NCBI GenBank assembly: GCA_950097015.1
Contig: CATNEN010000034.1
Span: forward strand, 62,001-126,000
Length of the DNA: 64,000 bases
From: Macrostomum hystrix
Lineage: Eukaryota > Platyhelminthes > Macrostomidae
Reading direction: 5' to 3'
Below, piece after piece: positions 48,401 to 57,498 of this stretch (position 1 is the stretch's first letter; each line of letters starts with the position of its first letter). A model generated the notes under the pieces. That model was not told where the DNA came from and made no database searches. It saw only the letters and a list, made by a program, of their open reading frames with translations. The position numbers were made by a program, and so were the translations under genes.

Positions 48401-49486
48401 TGCGGAAGTTAGGACATTGAGGGAGAGGATGAGACATTGTTGCGCAAAAGGATAATTTTAAACAAGAGTTTGTGGCCAGAATGTGGGCAATAGGGCAGAT
48501 TGCGGGCAATAGGGCAGATTGCGGGCAATAGGGCAGATTGTGGGGAAGAGGGCAGATTGTGGGCAATAGGGCAGATTGTGGGGAAGAGGGCAGATTGTGG
48601 GCAATAGGGCAGATTGTGGGCAATAGGGTAGATTGTGGGGAAGAGGGCAGATTGTGGGCAATAGGGCAGATTGTGGGCAATAGGGTAGATTGTGGGCAAT
48701 AGAGCAGATTGTGGGCAATAGGGCAGATTGTGGGCAATAGAGCAGATTGTGGGCAATAGAGCAGATTGTGGGCAATAGGGCAGATTGTGGGCAATAGGGC
48801 AGATTGTGGGCAATAGGGCAGATTGTGGGCAATAGGGCAGATTGTGGGGAAGAGGGCAGATATTGGGGAAGTGGGCAGATTTTGGGGAAGTGGGCAGATA
48901 TTGGGGAAGTGGGCAGATATTGGGGAAGTGGGCAGATTTTGGGGAAGTGGGCAGATAGTGGGGAAGTGGGCAGATTGCGGGGAAGACGGCTGGTTGTGGG
49001 GAAGTGTGCAGGTTGCGGGGAATTTGGCAGGTTGTGGTGAAGATGGCAGGTTGCGGGGAAGTTGGCAGGTTGCGGGGAAGTGTGCAGGTTGCGGGGAAGA
49101 TGGCAGGTTGTGGGGAAGTTGGCAGGTTGCGGGGAAGTGTGCAGGTTGCGGGGAAGATGGCAGGTTGCGGGGAAGTTGGCAGGTTGCGTGGAAGATGGCA
49201 GGTTGCGGGGAAGTGGGCAGGTTGTGGGGAGGATGACAAGGACTAAAAGAACTGTCAATCAGACAGGGCCTGTTCCACCCCAATGGTCGGTGGCCTTCGC
49301 TCACTTTCTCTGCGCCGGGGTGTGCAGAGCCAGCCGGTAAACGCAGCTAGTGGCGGTGTACAGGACACAGAAGATCAGCAGCTCACGGAACACCAGCTTG
49401 TAGACGGAGGCCCGCCAGATGCCCAGCAGCCTGGCCAATCCCAGCAGCTTGACCTCGCCAACTCGGTAGGAGTATGAGTAGGTCAT
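42452..49486 (-). CDS. BEST: bestrophin, Ca-activated chloride channel with long C-terminal tail
   Basis: Pentameric plasma-membrane anion channel. Exons (minus) 49486-49305, 47318-47184, 47009-46843, 46751-46594, 46292-46215, 46131-45955, 45701-45263, 43779-42452. Phases close to 888 codons (887 aa). Landmarks: [12 protein letters not shown] at the start; [16 protein letters not shown] (TM1); [16 protein letters not shown], where the neck Phe pair (positions 80 and 84 of BEST1) is kept but position 76 is Leu, not Ile; [32 protein letters not shown] with the calcium clasp acidic run at about 310; CNWIVDRN. From about 355 the tail is low-complexity: RRRSR, an acidic run near [12 protein letters not shown], 12 Gln, ending TSYYE. 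Family tails are usually shorter. The ATG follows an acceptor by 9 nt. Introns 1, 4 and 7 contain arrays; introns 2, 3, 5 and 6 are 83-253 bp and array-free. Confidence 0.92.
43868..44240. repeat. 6-bp (CTAAGG)n array, bestrophin last intron
   Basis: About 60 hexamers GGCTAA with interspersed AGGGCTAAGG and GGTTAAGG variants and at least two duplicated longer blocks (for example around 43920 and 44020). On the gene's own strand it reads (TTAGCC)n, one substitution class away from telomeric TTAGGG. Confidence 0.95.
44241..44814. other. bestrophin last intron, unique part
   Basis: Non-repetitive intronic DNA between two arrays. Nothing else recognised. Confidence 0.5.
44815..45230. repeat. 15-bp minisatellite with higher-order blocks, bestrophin last intron
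   Basis: About 28 copies of a unit such as CCCATGACCCCAACT, with CATATGACCCC, CCCGTGACCG and CATGTGACCCC forms in a repeated order (block near 44880-45000 recurs near 45020-45130). The array starts about 30 nt after the donor of the exon ending at 45263, so an unspliced exon frame runs into it. Confidence 0.94.
46395..46545. repeat. G-rich tandem repeat, bestrophin intron 4
   Basis: About nine units of GGAGGTGGGTGGCGGA / GGAGGTGGGTGGTGGA. On the transcribed sense strand it is C-rich. It starts about 50 nt after the donor at 46593. Confidence 0.88.
47365..47625. repeat. 17-bp minisatellite, bestrophin intron 1 (3' part)
   Basis: About 15 copies of GATGGAGTGAGGTGGGC with minor variants. It lies about 50 bp from the acceptor of exon 47318-47184. 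It shares GAGGTGGG with the intron-4 array, so the two may have exchanged sequence. Confidence 0.9.
47626..48474. other. bestrophin intron 1, unique part
   Basis: Between two arrays. A 72-codon plus-strand frame (47721-47939) has no family signature. Confidence 0.5.
48475..49235. repeat. 19-bp minisatellite in three subfamilies, bestrophin intron 1 (5' part)
   Basis: About 40 copies. 48475-48850 has ATTGTGGGCAATAGGGCAG, 48850-48990 has ATATTGGGGAAGTGGGCAG, and 48990-49235 has GTTGCGGGGAAGTTGGCAG. The blocks are ordered, as expected when successive expansions fix different variants. It starts about 70 nt after the exon 1 donor. Nineteen is not a multiple of 3 and the unit lacks stops, giving three open frames per strand that are not genes. 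Confidence 0.95.
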
Positions 49487-51774
49487 GGCGCTCCGCTGAG
49501 CCTCAAGATCTGTTGTCGGGGCAGGCGCCTACGGATTAGCCGGCTTCGCTTGGTTTTTAAAGAGGCCCAGAGATTTCAGGCGCCGATTGCAGATTAAGCA
49601 ACAAAGGAGTCCAGCTGCGCTAACAATGAGCCCTATAGAACTGGCTCCAGCCGGACACAACTGGAAACTACTGGATAGGCGGCAGGGCGTGGGTAGGTCG
49701 CAGATAGAATGATTAGAAAGTAAAGCTGAGAGGTGAGACAGATGCAGAGAAAAAAATTACGGAGGGGGTGGGTCGGTTTGGTGGTCTGGCAACAGACAAA
49801 ACGCCTGCGACTAAGGCCAGAGGTTGAATACTTATGCCGCAGTGTTGCGCGTGGGAGTGCCCTAAGGACTGGTCCAAAATGCACTGGTCGGCTAAGTGAG
49901 CTGCGTGCGGAGCAGGCGATGACTCACGGTTCCGCGGCCTCTAACTAACAATGTCGGCTGTAAACAAGCCTGTTAAAAGCTGCTGCCCTTACCGCCCTTT
50001 TATCCCTTAAAACTGCATCGCCTTGACTTCCCCATCCAATCCGGCCGGAGGGTTGCAATTTTTCTCCCAACACCGTCCTCCTAAATCTCCCGTCTGAGGC
50101 GGGGAGCACGTACAGGCCCGAAATCCGGCGGACTCCCAAGCCATCCAGTCTGTCTCTAAGCTTATAGGCTGGCGCAGAAACCCCACGCTGAGCTTGTCTG
50201 CTGACTGTGGCGACTGCGCATGCGTGAGTGAGTGTGTTTTACTGACGGAGGGAGGGAGGGAGTGAGGGAGGGGGAGACGGCGCCATTGCAGTACAGCGAG
50301 TACAGCTTCCTCGCCGGCCCGACTAAATTAGGCCAGCCAATAGGCCAGTATAGCCAGCCAACCTTTCTACCCCCCCAGGAGCCTTCTCTCCATTCCTTTC
50401 CCCACCCCACCAGCATTCATCGTAGCATGCGGCCCTCCCGTTAACAAGCAGCGATTCGGATGCAGACGTAACTATAGTAAGGATAGATATACTATAGTAT
50501 AGTATAGTATAGGCTAAACTGAATTAGTTCAATGCCTGTACCTGCGTGTTGTGCCTCTGTACAATAGTTAAAGCGGCGAAGTCCACCCCGATTTTAAGGC
50601 GACCCAGCGAGGTCGCTGGGAGGTCACTGAGACATGTGCATGCAGTATGTTGTGCATTTTGGCACACGCGGAAAAATGCCTGCTTAAATACAGGTTGACA
50701 CTGCTATGACTAATAAAGCGTACATACAGTTCTTCTTAGATGCAAGCTAATCATTTTTCTTTTAATTTGAATGGCTGGTGCTATACCTGTTCTCTACCGG
50801 TGGCAGAGCGGTCAACGCGTTTGTCTGGGCTCGATTCCGCTGCGGAGCCGCAGAGAGAAGGCTTGCGGGCTTGTCGTGCTGATGATGTGCCATTCCCTGA
50901 AAATATTATTAAAATATTCAAATAAGCATTTTAAATTCTCACTGCATAATCTCTTCGTATCGGGAAATTAGGTAACACTATACTCACTTATTATCCCCCT
51001 AAAATTTCCCCAGTGGCATTGTTAGACTGCATGGCGAAGCGTATGTATTTGACAGCATTTCAAAACTACAGCCACCCATGCACGCTATTAATCAGCTTTA
51101 AAGATCTAAAATTGACCTCACTTCACTTTACCTGGAGAATCGGTTTTGTTTACGAAAAAGCCGACTAAATCGAGATATGAACCGCATTCTTTTCGGCCGC
51201 AAAAACTTCAAAGAGCTTCCGCCAGTAGCTCTCTCGAAAAAAAGTACTAAAAAAGCCCATTAGCCAAGAAACATGTGAAAATGCGTTGTCCAAATATGAA
51301 ATCTAAACTTTCCTACCTGCGCAGTAGGACCAATGCGGCTATGTATTTATTTCTGCAGCAATAAGAATTTACACAATCAATTGAAAATTACATGTCATTT
51401 ACGCATTCATAGCTGATATAACTAAAGTAGCTTTCATATGAAAAAACATTGAATTGACACTGATGATTTGTGAAGAATTGTAAGACTAGCATTGACGGAT
51501 GGCTACGAAAAGTAGAGAAGTTATATCAATAATTATCGAATCAAAAAACTAAACTTTAGATAATTATAGTTAAATGGTTTCGACAATTCGTTGATTTAGT
51601 CAAAGAAACAGTTAAAAAAACAAAAGAGTACGGACTCTAGCCTGCCTAACTACTATAAGTACTATATAGGCGGCAATAGGCGTTTCTCGGTCAGCACCCA
51701 GTTAAGCGGAAATCGCACGATTCATATAAGAAGCCATGTAAATAATCATGCTTTTTGAAATAGCAAATCAGAAA
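49487..51774. other. bestrophin 5' flank and intergenic DNA
   Basis: No gene recognised. It includes a (GGGA)n stretch at about 50244-50278, a TATAG microsatellite near 50490-50512 and a truncated SINE at 50795-50890. Several isolated CCAAT-like sites occur, but no defined promoter. Confidence 0.45.
50795..50890 (+). mobile_element. tRNA-derived SINE, family S, 3'-truncated head
   Basis: GTGGCAGAGCGGTCAACGCG, then GGGCTCGATTCCGCTGCGG and GAGAAGGCTTGCGGGCTTGT, after which similarity stops. The anticodon-arm stretch is shortened compared with other copies. Confidence 0.6.
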
Positions 51775-52115
51775 TAACCAATCAAATATTAGCAAGCTTT
51801 TTATCGCAACAGCCAATCAGAGAGCCGCAGGCTTTCCTCAACAGCCGGTAAGAACCATTAGATTCTCTCTGAAAGCCAATCAGAATATTCAAAGGCTTTA
51901 AACGCAACAGCAAATCAGAGTGTCCTTCGCTACTCTACCCTAACAGCCAATCAGTGTCCTTCGCTTCTCATTCCTAACAGCCAATCAGAGTGTGCTTCGC
52001 TTCTCAACCCTAACAGCCAATCAGAGTGTCCTACGCTTCTCAACCCCAAAAGCCAATCAGAGGGTCCTTCGCTTTTCTACCCCAACAGCTAATCAGAAAG
52101 CCGCAGGCTTTTACC
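51775..52115. repeat. 36-bp CCAAT-containing repeat, downstream side
   Basis: Nine or ten imperfect units, each with AACAGCCAATCAGAGTGTCC and a TTCGCTTCTC segment. It abuts the stop codon of the gene ending at 52121. The spacing of CCAAT cores is about 36 bp. It shares the 12-mer AGCCAATCAGAG and the period with the array at 52620-52985. Confidence 0.88.
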
Positions 52116-52120
52116 CTGGT

Positions 52121-53209
52121 CTAAGCGTACAGACTCAACTGGTTCTTAATCTGCTCCAAAGAAGCTTTCGAAACGGCGCTGTCACCGGTAACTCCATCGC
52201 CCTGCCGTTCGGCCAGAATGCCGGAAATCTCTCTCAACTGGTCCAGCACAATGTCGCGCTCCTGCTGCAACTCATCCGGCGACAGACTGTCGAGCAGTTT
52301 AGCCTGTTCGGCTTTCTTCAATCTGCCAGGCAGATGTGCGAATGGTACTGGATTTGGTTCTGATTTTAGCTTCTGGGGCTGCTGCAGTTGCCTATTATGT
52401 GCCGCCAATAATTGCGATGCTTCTTCGTCTCTCAGGTTTGCTTTAGTCACCAGTTCTGCAGTTTTAAATCATAAAAAGCAAAAAATGTTCTTGTTTAATT
52501 TTGTAGGACGTAGCTGGACATTAAGCAGTCTAAAAGAAAAAAGAAAATTGCCTGCAGAGTTGAAAAAAGTAGGTTACTAGCTTGTCCATGAGAAAGTAGC
52601 ATGATGTTCTGGATAGCGAGGTCTTCTCTCAAGCCAGCCAATCAGAGACTAACAGAGTCTCATATCGAGCCAGCCAATCAGAGATTGTCAAGGTCTTCTG
52701 TCGAGCCAGCCAATCAGAGACAAAAGGTTTACTCTCTGAGCCAGGATATCAGAACTAACCAAGTTTTTCTCTCGCGCAAGCAAATCAGAGACTACCAGGG
52801 TCTCCTCTCGGGCCAGCCAATCAGAGACTACTAGGGTCTTCTCTCGAGCCAGCCAATCAGAGATTACTAGGGTCTTCTCTTGAGCTAGCCAATCAGAGAC
52901 TATTAGGGTCTTCTCTCGAGCCAGCCAATTAGAGACTAACAAGATCTTCTCTTGAGCCAGCCAATCAAATAATAGCAGGGTATTCTATGTGAGCAAACTA
53001 ATTGGGCAATCAGAGAATCTTGCCCAGCTTAGCTTACCGTCCTGAGCCCTGGATTTCTCTGCAGCCACCTCGGCCGCCCATTGGGCAGTGAGCTGACGCC
53101 GCCGGATCAACTGCTGAGCCAGCGTAGCCAGCAGGCAGGCCAGCACGGTGGTCAGTATGACTAGCAGTGCCTGACCAGCGTTGCCTTCTGATGCACGCGG
53201 ATCAGTCAT
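52121..53209 (-). CDS. small single-pass membrane protein, MXRA7-like (tentative)
   Basis: Two exons (minus) 53209-53038 and 52455-52121 encode 168 aa. An N-terminal hydrophobic segment at about 14-34 (LLVILTTVLACLLATLA) is followed by a basic stop (IRRR) and a charged, probably helical region. The C-terminal part, LSPDELQQERDIVLDQLREI followed by an ending LEQIKNQLSLYA, resembles my memory of the MXRA7 C-terminus (QQL repeats then EQLRLY). This was not confirmed by search. Function of MXRA7 is poorly known. The ATG lies 8 nt after the acceptor TATATTCCAG. The intron and the immediate 3' flank each hold a 36-bp CCAAT array. Confidence 0.65.
52620..52985. repeat. 36-bp CCAAT-containing repeat, intronic
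   Basis: About ten units with GAGCCAGCCAATCAGAGACT and GGGTCTTCTCTC. It starts about 50 nt after the donor of the MXRA7-like gene. Same period and core 12-mer as 51775-52115 but different spacer sequence. Confidence 0.9.
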
Positions 53210-53398
53210 GGCCGGGCCTGGAATATAAGACGTTAGAAATATCCCATTACATTACTACTAGTAGCAAGAATGAAAGCGACTCTAAAATAAAAAAAATAAC
53301 TGCGTTTCCGTCTTAACCGTTCACATTTCGAATAGTTTTTGAATAGCTCAGGCTTCGTATACTCACAATGATATAGAGCTGTCTTGAACGAAAAACTA

Positions 53399-53404
53399 TT
53401 TATT
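53399..53404 (-). terminator. probable poly(A) signal of the SDR39U1-like gene
   Basis: AATAAA on the minus strand, about 113 nt after the stop at 53517, in the 307-bp gap before the next gene's start. Confidence 0.5.
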
Positions 53405-53516
53405 TACATAAAAATAGAAATGATTTGTTTGCAGAACTCGAGTAAGGCGTAGAAAAAAAGTTTATGCTAGGTAGAGAACCGGATGAAAAGTAGCTGGCAA
53501 GCTAAAAGTACAAAGT

Positions 53517-54831
53517 CTAGTAGCCGTAGATATCTCGCATAGCTTCGCGCAGATCGGCAAACTGGAACCTGTAGCCGGCCTCCTGGGTTCGTCTGGGCGA
53601 CACGAAAGCGCCGTCGATAAGAACGCCGGCCCTATCGGCGCCGAACATCAGACGAACCACCGCTGCCGGTGTAGTTAAAAAGGCCGGACGGCGCAGACTG
53701 GCAGCCAGAGCGGCAGCCAAATCCGAGCTCGTATTCTGAGCGGGCGCCACCGCATTGAGCACGTCTAGATGAGCTGCTGCTAGAGCGGGCAGGTCTGCCA
53801 GCAATGCGTGCTGGAGAACACCAACAGCATCTTTGATGTGCACCCAGGCAACTGGCTGGCGGCCGCTGGCCACCGGACCGCCGAGGCCCAGGCGGAACGG
53901 CAGGGCCATGCTGGCTAGGGCGCCGCCGTCCCGGCCCAGGGCGACGCCCATGCGAACGGCTACGCGGCGAGTGGCAGGCGTCGATTGGGCAAAGATAGCT
54001 TCTTCGATGCTGACGCATAGTCGGCCGGCCAGGCTAGAGTCGGCGGGTCCGGAATAATATTCGTCGTAGACTGGCTGAGGTCCGGAGGAGACGAGCTGCG
54101 CGGAGAGGGGATCGGCGCAAGTTGGCAATTGCAAAACAATCAAGTATAGAAACTGCTCGATTGTCTTCATATTCCCATTAAAATGTGGGCACTCAAGCAT
54201 CATTTTGGCGCACTACCAACCTGAAGTCGGCGACTCGAGGAATTCTTCATTGTCAGGTGGTTGGCACTTACGGGCGCAAACAACAAGCCCCCAAGCCTTC
54301 CAACCGCGGATTCGAGCTCAGGGACTCTGGGCGGAGAGTTGGACCCCTATAAGAGGAATAGTAATTCCCACGACTGAAATCCCAAGATTCGATTGAGCAG
54401 GGAGCACTCACAGACGAAGGGTAATAACCCACGGCAGACACTCCAACCAGACGTCGAGGCGGCTTCGGTTGAACGCCTTCGGCTGCAGCGGCCAGGCAGC
54501 GAATCCGGCCGATCCGACTGTCGAACAATTCGTCAACATACTGACGGTAGGCGGCAGCTGACAGCCGCAGAGCTGGGCCGGACTCCAGGATGCTCCTGCC
54601 AGACAGGCAGCAAACAGCTTCAACACCGTCAGGTAGGCCGCATCGTTCGACCTCCGACCAGGTCAGCGAATCCGAGGAGTCCCCCGATGTCGCCAATTGG
54701 TGTCGGCTGCTGCGTCGCCGATCTATAGAGACAACTCGATGGCCGGCGGAGCGGAGGCTGCGCAACAGGTGGCGGCCGATGAAGCCGCTGGCACCGCCGA
54801 TGGCGATGACGGATCGCGGGAAACTGGGAGG
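53517..54831 (-). CDS. SDR39U1: SDR39U1/YfcH-type NAD(P)-binding epimerase-like protein
   Basis: Atypical short-chain dehydrogenase whose substrate is unknown. Exons (minus) 54831-54412 and 54095-53517 give 332 residues (human about 293-319). The Rossmann start IGGASGFIGRHLL carries the GGxxGFIG dinucleotide motif. Further landmarks are VGVSAVGYYPSS, YDEYYSG, RMGVALGRDGGALASM, LPFRLGLGGPVASG, WVHIKDAVGVL, LNAVAP and a C-terminal EAGYRFQF, in the family order. The first exon opens at an acceptor (TTTGCAG) in phase 0 and no ATG precedes the Rossmann motif. Upstream lies a 2.3-kb array, so a start exon beyond it or a spliced-leader AUG is required. The intron holds a decayed SINE. It lies co-directionally between ITPA and the MXRA7-like gene. 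Confidence 0.88.
54235..54345 (-). mobile_element. tRNA-derived SINE, family S, decayed internal-deletion copy
   Basis: Retains AACAAGCCCCCAAGCCTTC, GAGCTCAGGGAC and TTCATTGTCAGG in the same order as 40987-41278, with deletions between. In the intron of the SDR39U1-like gene. Confidence 0.5.
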
Positions 54832-54841
54832 CTGCAAATAA

Positions 54842-57183
54842 TAAACAGGATGGGGTAGCAACCAATATACAGGATGGGGTAGCAACCAATATACAGGATG
54901 GGGTAGCAACCAATATACAAGATTGGGGTAGCAACCAATATACAGGATGGGGTAACAACCAATATACAGGATGGGGTAACAACCAATATACATGATGGGG
55001 TAGCAACCAATATACAGGATCGGGTAGCAACCAATATACAAGATTGGGATAGCAACCAATATACAAGATTGGGGTAGCAACCAATATACAGGATAGGTAG
55101 CAACCAATATACAGGATGGGGTAGCAACCAATATACAGGATGGGGTAGCAACCAATATACATGATTGGGGTAGCAACCAATATACAGGATGGGGTAGCAA
55201 CCAATATACAGGATGAGGTAGCAACCAATATACAGGATGGGGTAGCAACCAATATACATGAATGGGGTAGTAACCAATATACAGGATGGGGTAGCAACCA
55301 ATATACAAGATTGGGGTAGCAACCAATATACAGGATGGGGTAGCAACCAATATACAAGATTGGGGTAGCAACCAATATACAGGATGGGGTAGCAACCAAT
55401 ATACAGGATGGGGTAGCAACCAATATACAAGATTGGGGTAGCAACCAATATACAGGATGGGGTAGCAACCAATATACAGGATGGGGTAGCAACCAATATA
55501 CAGGATGGGGTAGCAACCAATATACAGGATGGGGTAGCAACCAATATACAAGATTGGGGTAGCAACCAATATACAGGATGGGGTAGCAACCAATATACAG
55601 GATGGGGTAGCAACCAATATACAAGATTGGGGTAGCAACCAATATACAGGATGGGGTAGCAACCAATATACAAGATTGGGGTAGCAACCAATATACAGGA
55701 TGGGGTAGCAACCAATATACAGGATGGGGTAGCAACCAATATACATGATTGGGGTAGCAACCAATATACAGGATGGGGTAGCAACCAATATACAGGATGG
55801 GGTAGCAACCAATATACAGGATGGGGTATCAACCAATATACAGGATGGGGTATCAACCAATATACAGGATGGGGTAGAAACCAATATACAGGATGGGGTA
55901 GCAACCAATATACAGGATGGGGTAGCAACCAATATACAGGATGGGGTAGCAACCAATATACAGGATGGGGTATCAACCAATATACAGGATGGGGTAGCAA
56001 CCAATATACAGGATGGGGTATCAACCAATATACAGGATGGGGTAGCAACCAATATACAGGATGGGGTAGCAACCAATATACAGGATGGGGTAGCAACCAA
56101 TATACAGGATGGGGTATCAACCAATATACAGGATGGGGTAGCAACCAATATACAGGATGGGGTAGCAACCAATATACAGGATGGGGTAGTAACCAATATA
56201 CAGGATGGGGTAGCAACCAATATACAGGATGGGGTAGCAACCAATATACAGGATGGGGTAGCAACCAATATACAGGATGGGGTAGCAACCAATATACATG
56301 ATTGGGGTAGCAACCAATATACATGATTGGGGTAGCAACCAATATACAGGATGGGGTAGCAACCAATATACAGGATGGGGTAGCAACCAATATACAGGAT
56401 GGGGTAGCAACCAATATACAGGATGGGGTAGCAACCAATATACAGGATGGGGTATCAACCAATATACAGGATGGGGTAGCAACCAATATACAGGATGGGG
56501 TAGCAACCAATATACAGGATGGAGTAGCAACCAATATACAGGATGGGGTAGCAACCAATATACAGGATGGGGTAGCAACCAATATACAGGATGGGGTAGC
56601 AACCAATATACAGGATGGGGTAGCAACCAATATACATGATTGGGGTAGCAACCAATATACATGATTGGGGTAGCAACCAATATACAGGATGAGGTATCAA
56701 CCAATAAACAGGATGGGGTAGCAACCAATATACAGGATGGGGTAGCAACCAATATACAGGATGGGGTAGCAACCAATATACAGGATGGGGTAGCAACCAA
56801 TATACAGGATGGGGTAGCAACCAATATACAGGATGGGGTAGCAACCAATATACAGGATGGGGTAGCAACCAATATACATGATTGGGGTAGCAACCAATAT
56901 ACATGATTGGGGTAGCAACCAATATACAGGATGGGGTAGCAACCAATATACAGGATGGGGTAGCAACCAATATACAGGATGGGGTAGCAACCAATATACA
57001 GGATGGGGTAGCAACCAATATACAGGATGGGTATCAACCAATATACAGGATGGGGTAGCAACCAATATACAGGATGGGTAGCAACCAATATACAGGATGG
57101 GGTAGCAACCAATATACAGGATGGGGTAGCAACCAATATACAGGATGGGGTAGCAACCAATATACAGGATGGGGTAGCAACCA
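54842..57183. repeat. 24/25-bp minisatellite, 2.3 kb, directly upstream of the SDR39U1 exon
   Basis: About 97 copies of a unit containing GGGGTAGCAACCAATATACA. Most are 24 bp (GGATGGGG). A 25-bp form (AGATTGGGG or TGATTGGGG) recurs at intervals, which shifts frame and makes several very long overlapping open frames, none real. It ends about 10 nt from the acceptor at 54831. Each unit contains CCAAT. Higher-order blocks are visible (for example TGATTGGGG pairs near 56300, 56640 and 56880). Confidence 0.96.
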
Positions 57184-57498
57184 ATTGGCCAAATTGAAAG
57201 AAAAAAGAAACCTACAAAAGAGATTGTATTTTAATTGGGCTCCACTTTGGAGAAGCAAAAGTTACAAAAATATCGTAGACTATTTAGTTAATGTTAATTG
57301 CAAGTGACTAAAAAAGCAAGTTCCTTAAAATAATTAACAAGTAAATTATAAGTTTAGATAAGGACGCACATGATGAAATAATTATTGCAAAAAAGAAACA
57401 ATTACTCCTTACGTCAATCTAGCAACACAAATTTGATGACAAGCTACTAGCTATTCTCGCCGTCTACCTTGAAAATTAGCAGTTTGAAAAGCCTGCTT
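57184..57498. other. spacer between ITPA and the SDR39U1 array
   Basis: AT-rich. No ATG-plus-donor suitable for an SDR39U1 first exon was found on the minus strand. Confidence 0.4.

Noticed and set aside
54268-56651. Very long overlapping minus-strand open frames of repeats such as SCILVATP
   Set aside because: They are translations of the 24/25-bp array. Several frames are open at once, the frame flips at 25-bp units, and there is no start context or non-repeat domain apart from the true SDR39U1 exon at the end.
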